17,859 bases of DNA from Thermoleophilia bacterium (lineage in GTDB: Bacteria; Actinomycetota; Thermoleophilia; Gaiellales; Gaiellaceae), in the NCBI GenBank assembly GCA_016844515.1, contig JAERMP010000012.1, forward strand, positions 1-17,859, read 5' to 3'. How positions within the stretch are numbered: the stretch's first letter is position 1; each line of letters opens with the position of its first letter. The notes beneath the pieces are model-generated. The model saw nothing but the letters and a program-made list of their open reading frames with translations. It was not told the origin of the DNA and did not search any database. Of the stretch, positions 14,752 through 17,859 are shown piece after piece. Made by a program: the position numbers and the translations under genes.

Positions 14752-16728
14752 ATGGCTGACGGAAAGAGTAGACCGAATCGCCCCATTCGCCCGCGCGGCG
14801 GCGGCCCCGGTGGGCGCAAGCGGCGCGTGGTCATCGAGGGTGGGGGAGCACGCAGCCAAGGACGGCAGGCGCGCGACCGAAGGGACGCTCCGTCCCAGCC
14901 TCGCCAGCCGCCGGCACCGCCGCCGACGGGACCGGTGACGGTCGAGTCCGGCGTCACGGTCAAGGATCTCTCCCACGCACTCGGCGTGCCGATGCCCGAG
15001 CTCATCAAGATCCTCATGGGGCTCGGCCAGATGCGCACTGCGACGCAGTCGCTCTCCGACGAAGAGGTCGAGGTCATCGGGACCGAGCTCGGGCGCGAGA
15101 TCACCATCAAGCACGCCGCCGAGGAGGAGCTCGAACCAACTGAGTACGACGACCGTGACGAGGATCTCGTCCCGCGACCCCCGGTCGTCACGATCATGGG
15201 GCACGTCGACCACGGAAAGACGACGCTGCTCGACGCGATCCGCGAGACGTCCGTCGTCGACACCGAGGCGGGCGGGATCACGCAGCACATCGGGGCCTAT
15301 CAGGCCGAGGTCGACGGACGGCGCATCACGTTCCTGGACACCCCGGGGCACGAGGCGTTCACCGCAATGCGCGCCCGGGGCGCGAAAGTTACGGACGTGG
15401 CGGTGCTCGTCGTCGCTGCCGACGACGGCGTGATGCCGCAGACAAGGGAGTCGATCTCCCACGCGCGCGCCGCCGAGGTGCCGATCGTCGTCGCGGTCAA
15501 CAAAATGGATATGCCCGACGCGAACCTCGACCGCGTAAAGAGCGAGCTCGCCGCAGAGGGCCTCCAGCCCGAGGACTGGGGCGGGACGACGCAGTTCTCG
15601 GCGGTGTCCGCCAAGCTGAAGGAGAACCTCGGCGACCTGCTCGCGAAGATCCTGCTCGTCGCGGACGCGGAGCTCGACCTCCGTGCGAACGCGGGCGCCG
15701 ACGCATCGGGTGTCGTGATCGAGTCGCGCCTGGACGTCGGGAGAGGACCGGTGGCCACCGTTCTCGTGCACCGCGGCACTCTCCGCGTCGGAGACGCCGC
15801 CGTTGCCGGCGACGCCTCGGGGAAAGTTCGCGCTCTCTACGACTATCGCGGCGAGAAGGTGAAGGAAGCCGGGCCCGGCGATCCCGTCGAGATCCTCGGG
15901 TTCGACCACCCGCCCACCGCCGGTGAGTTCGTCCGCGTCGTCGAGCACGAGCGGCAGGCGAAGCATCTCGCGAACGTCCGCGCAGAGCGACTCCGTCGCG
16001 AGCAGTTCGCGCAGCGCCCGCGGCGCCGCGTGTCGCTCGAGACGCTGCACGACGACCTCCAGGCCGGTGAGGTGCAGGATCTCAACATCGTCCTGAAGGG
16101 TGACGTCCAGGGCTCCGTCGAGGCGCTGCTCGGAGAGCTCCAGAAGATCCAGGACGCCGAGGTGCGCGTGACCGTCATCCACACGGGGGTCGGGGGCATC
16201 ACCGAGAACGACGTGAACCTCGCTTCTGCGTCGGACGCGCTCGTCGTCGGGTTCAACGTCCGTCCGAGCGCTGACGCGCGGGCGCTCGCCGACCGCGAGG
16301 GCGTGGACATCCGTACCTACAGGGTGATCTACCAGCTCACGGAGGACATTCAGAAAGCACTCGTCGGGCTGCTCTCTCCGGTGCAGACGGAGGAGACGCT
16401 CGGGGAGGCCGAGGTGCGCGCGCTCTTCAAGGTCTCGAAGCTCGGCACGATCGCCGGCTGTATGGTCACGAGCGGGCTCATCCGCCGCGGCGCGCAGGTG
16501 CGGGTCGTGCGCGACGGCACCGTCATCTACGAGACGTCGATCTCTCAGCTCAAGCGCTTCAAGGACGACGCCCGCGAGGTGAGCGACGGCTTCGAGTGCG
16601 GAATCCTCCTCGACGGGTTCAACGACGTAAAGGAAGGCGACGTGCTCGAGGCCTACGAGACGCGCCAGATCGAGCGCACCGAGCTCGGCGAGGCGCCCGT
16701 CGTCGCCGCGTCGCCGGCCGACGAGTAG
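14752..16728 (+). CDS. infB: Translation initiation factor IF-2
   Basis: IF-2 is the GTPase that brings initiator tRNA to the 30S subunit and promotes subunit joining. The 658-residue protein has a short, basic, Arg/Gly/Pro-rich N-terminus (1-60) and an IF2N-like segment (about 65-115, VTVKDLSHALGVPMPELIKILMGLG). The GTPase domain follows with G1 GHVDHGKT (150-157), G2 AGGITQHIGAY, G3 DTPGH (196-200), G4 NKMD (250-253) and G5 SAK (286-288), all intact. Domains II, III (DLNIVLKGDVQGSVEALLGEL) and IV (FKVSKLGTIAGCMVTSGLIRRG) complete it. It is shorter than E. coli IF-2 (890) and many actinobacterial forms because the N-terminal region is reduced. The ATG at 14752 fits the MADGKSRPNRP start; a possible internal promoter lies just upstream. 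Confidence 0.96.
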   Translation: MADGKSRPNRPIRPRGGGPGGRKRRVVIEGGGARSQGRQARDRRDAPSQPRQPPAPPPTGPVTVESGVTVKDLSHALGVPMPELIKILMGLGQMRTATQSLSDEEVEVIGTELGREITIKHAAEEELEPTEYDDRDEDLVPRPPVVTIMGHVDHGKTTLLDAIRETSVVDTEAGGITQHIGAYQAEVDGRRITFLDTPGHEAFTAMRARGAKVTDVAVLVVAADDGVMPQTRESISHARAAEVPIVVAVNKMDMPDANLDRVKSELAAEGLQPEDWGGTTQFSAVSAKLKENLGDLLAKILLVADAELDLRANAGADASGVVIESRLDVGRGPVATVLVHRGTLRVGDAAVAGDASGKVRALYDYRGEKVKEAGPGDPVEILGFDHPPTAGEFVRVVEHERQAKHLANVRAERLRREQFAQRPRRRVSLETLHDDLQAGEVQDLNIVLKGDVQGSVEALLGELQKIQDAEVRVTVIHTGVGGITENDVNLASASDALVVGFNVRPSADARALADREGVDIRTYRVIYQLTEDIQKALVGLLSPVQTEETLGEAEVRALFKVSKLGTIAGCMVTSGLIRRGAQVRVVRDGTVIYETSISQLKRFKDDAREVSDGFECGILLDGFNDVKEGDVLEAYETRQIERTELGEAPVVAASPADE

Positions 16729-16748
16729 GGGCGAGGCTTGCCTCGCCC
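16729..16748 (+). other. GC hairpin directly after the infB stop
   Basis: GGGCGAGGC (16729-16737) and GCCTCGCCC (16740-16748) are perfect complements separated by TT, in practice an 8-bp stem with the loop CTTG. It begins at the base right after TAG. There is no T-run, so it may be a weak terminator, a processing site or a 3'-end stabiliser between infB and the DUF503 gene. Confidence 0.6.
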
Positions 16749-16805
16749 GGCCGATGCCCAGGCCGCCGCGCGAACGAACGACCACGTAGGCGCTTGAATA
16801 CGGCT

Positions 16806-17108
16806 GTGGCGACCGGCTACGTGGGCATCCTCACCGTTGAGCTCCACTTTCCCGACAACGGATCGCTCAAGGGAAAGCGGAAGTACGTGAAGTCTGCGAA
16901 GGCTCGCCTGCACGAGCGGTTCGGCGCTTCGGTCGCCGAGGTCGACCATCACGACCTCTGGCAGCGCTCGACCCTCGCCGTCGCGTGCGCTGCACGGGAG
17001 CACGGAGAGCTGCAGGATTTGCTCGACGCCGTCGTGCGCTATCTCGGCTCGCAGGACTTCGAGCTCATGCGCGCGGAGCGGGAGGTGGTCGTCCCTGGCG
17101 AGCGCTGA
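16806..17108 (+). CDS. DUF503 family protein (YlxP-like)
   Basis: DUF503 proteins are small cytoplasmic proteins of unknown biochemical role that often sit between infB and rbfA, as here; a part in ribosome function is inferred only from that position. The 100 residues show the family core GILTVELHFPDNGSLKGKRKYVKSAKARLHERFGASVAEV, then DLWQRSTLAVACAA and LDAVVRYLGSQ. Possible starts are TTG 16794, GTG 16806 and GTG 16821. I choose 16806 because it leaves a short lead before the first strand, but the choice is not firm. Its last 14 bases overlap the proposed rbfA start, and its coding sequence supplies the rbfA ribosome binding site. Confidence 0.85.
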   Translation: MATGYVGILTVELHFPDNGSLKGKRKYVKSAKARLHERFGASVAEVDHHDLWQRSTLAVACAAREHGELQDLLDAVVRYLGSQDFELMRAEREVVVPGER

Positions 17109-17457
17109 GAGAAGGCGGCGCGTCAACGAGTCAATTCGGCACGTGCTCTCGGAAGCCCTGCCAACGCTGAAGGACCCGAGGATCGGTTTCGTCACCGTCA
17201 CCGGAGTGCGTGCGACCACCGATCTCGCCGAGGCGAAGGTGTACGTCAGCGTCCTCGGCACCGAGAAGGAGCAGCAGCGGACGCTCGAGGGCCTCCGGGC
17301 AGCGCACGGAGTGCTCCAGGCATACGTAGCGCGCGCGCTTCGCACGCGGCGGACTCCGGTCCTGTCCTTCGAATACGATCCCGCGATCGAGCGGGGCGTT
17401 CGGCTCACGAAGTTGATCGACGAGCTCGCGCCCGATGATCCCGATGCAGAACCCTGA
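17095..17457 (+). CDS. rbfA: Ribosome-binding factor A, probable CTG start
   Basis: RbfA binds 16S rRNA during late 30S maturation and cold adaptation. The conserved N-terminus (RRRRVNESIRHVLSEAL) is in frame upstream of the first ordinary start codon, a GTG at 17143, which would delete it. No ATG, GTG or TTG precedes it after 17080 in this frame. A CTG at 17095 follows GGGAGGTGG (17080-17088) at about 6-9 bases and gives MASAERRRRVNESIRHV, 120 residues, the normal length. The rest shows LKDPRIGFVTVTGVRAT, LAEAKVYVSVLG and the KH-like end TPVLSFEYDPAIERGVRL. ATT 17134 is a less likely alternative. It overlaps DUF503 by 14 bases and the next gene by 14 bases. Confidence 0.88.
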   Translation: MASAERRRRVNESIRHVLSEALPTLKDPRIGFVTVTGVRATTDLAEAKVYVSVLGTEKEQQRTLEGLRAAHGVLQAYVARALRTRRTPVLSFEYDPAIERGVRLTKLIDELAPDDPDAEP

Positions 17458-17859
17458 TGACATCCGCGCGGTCGTAGCCGCTCTTCGCGACAACGACCGC
17501 TTCGTCGTGACCTCGCACGAGGCGCCCGACGGGGACGCTCTCGGGTCGATGCTCGCAACGGGGCTCGCGCTCCGCCAGTTGGGGAAGGACGCCGTGATGT
17601 TCCTGGCTGGCGCAGCGCCGCTCCCGAGGGAGTACCGGTTCCTCGAGCTCTCGCAGCGTGGGCTCCAGCGAGAGCGCCCCGTGGACTTCGCCGAGCGTGT
17701 GCTCGTCGCGGTCGATTGCGCGAGCGCGAACCGCGTGGGCGCCGAACCGGGTCTCGTCGAGGAGGCGTCGTTCACCGTCAACATCGACCACCATCACGAC
17801 AATCCGCGCTTCGGAGACGTGAACCTGATCGTCGACGACGCATCCTCGACCGGGGAGGT
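17444..17859 (+). CDS. nrnA: DHH-family phosphoesterase, NrnA type (3' end cut by window)
   Basis: NrnA-type enzymes degrade very short RNA (nano-RNA) and dephosphorylate pAp, with two metal ions. The 138 residues present begin at ATG 17444, which overlaps rbfA by 14 bases. They contain motif I SHEAPDGDALGS (H25, D29, D31), motif II VAVDCASANRVG (D91), motif III IDHHHDN (D115, H116, H117) and motif IV DDASSTGE at the very edge. The typical protein is about 320 residues, so more than half, including the DHHA1 domain, is outside the window. Position after rbfA in the nusA-infB operon is common for this family. DHH phosphatases of other specificity cannot be excluded from this part alone. Confidence 0.9.
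   Translation, partial: MQNPDDIRAVVAALRDNDRFVVTSHEAPDGDALGSMLATGLALRQLGKDAVMFLAGAAPLPREYRFLELSQRGLQRERPVDFAERVLVAVDCASANRVGAEPGLVEEASFTVNIDHHHDNPRFGDVNLIVDDASSTGE

Overview
The window is a GC-rich, gene-dense stretch of a bacterial chromosome. An actinobacterial-type integration host factor (mihF) directly ahead of gmk-rpoZ-coaBC, the carAB-pyrK-pyrD block upstream of it, and start sites that appear leaderless all point to the phylum Actinomycetota. A deep branch such as Thermoleophilia is my best guess, but that is inference from gene order and composition, not a database match.

Layout. Positions 1-5501 hold the end of a pyrimidine operon: carA (5' end cut by the window), carB, pyrK and pyrD, each start overlapping the previous stop by 1 or 4 bases. 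Together they make carbamoyl phosphate and oxidise dihydroorotate to orotate. From 5543 a clear promoter drives mihF, probably as a leaderless mRNA. Between mihF and gmk lies a 227-base gap that can fold almost entirely into a branched structure closed by a long stem. Then come gmk and rpoZ (4-base overlap), a hairpin, coaBC, and a small TPR protein.

The middle (about 8.6-12.7 kb) is the irregular part. A 904-residue GspE/PilB-like protein on the minus strand has two MshEN domains, a long acidic linker and an ATPase domain that has lost its Walker A lysine and other catalytic residues. It is followed by dtd (D-aminoacyl-tRNA deacylase). The last 205 bases of the dtd region, starting exactly at the codon of catalytic Thr80, occur a second time 724 bases downstream. 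Between the copies sits a small three-helix membrane protein gene on the minus strand.

From 12661 on is the rimP-nusA-infB translation/transcription operon. It has an intrinsic-terminator-like hairpin just before the rimP start, suggesting attenuation. It continues through a GC hairpin into a DUF503 (YlxP-like) gene, rbfA (best explained by a CTG start) and the beginning of an NrnA-type DHH phosphoesterase, cut by the window end. This block makes ribosome-maturation, elongation/antitermination and initiation factors plus an RNA-turnover enzyme.

The observations I rate highest are the structured mihF-gmk intergenic region, the dtd partial duplication around the membrane gene, the catalytically degenerate GspE homologue, the rimP leader terminator and the CTG start of rbfA. 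I recognised no tRNA, rRNA, CRISPR array, insertion sequence or replication origin.
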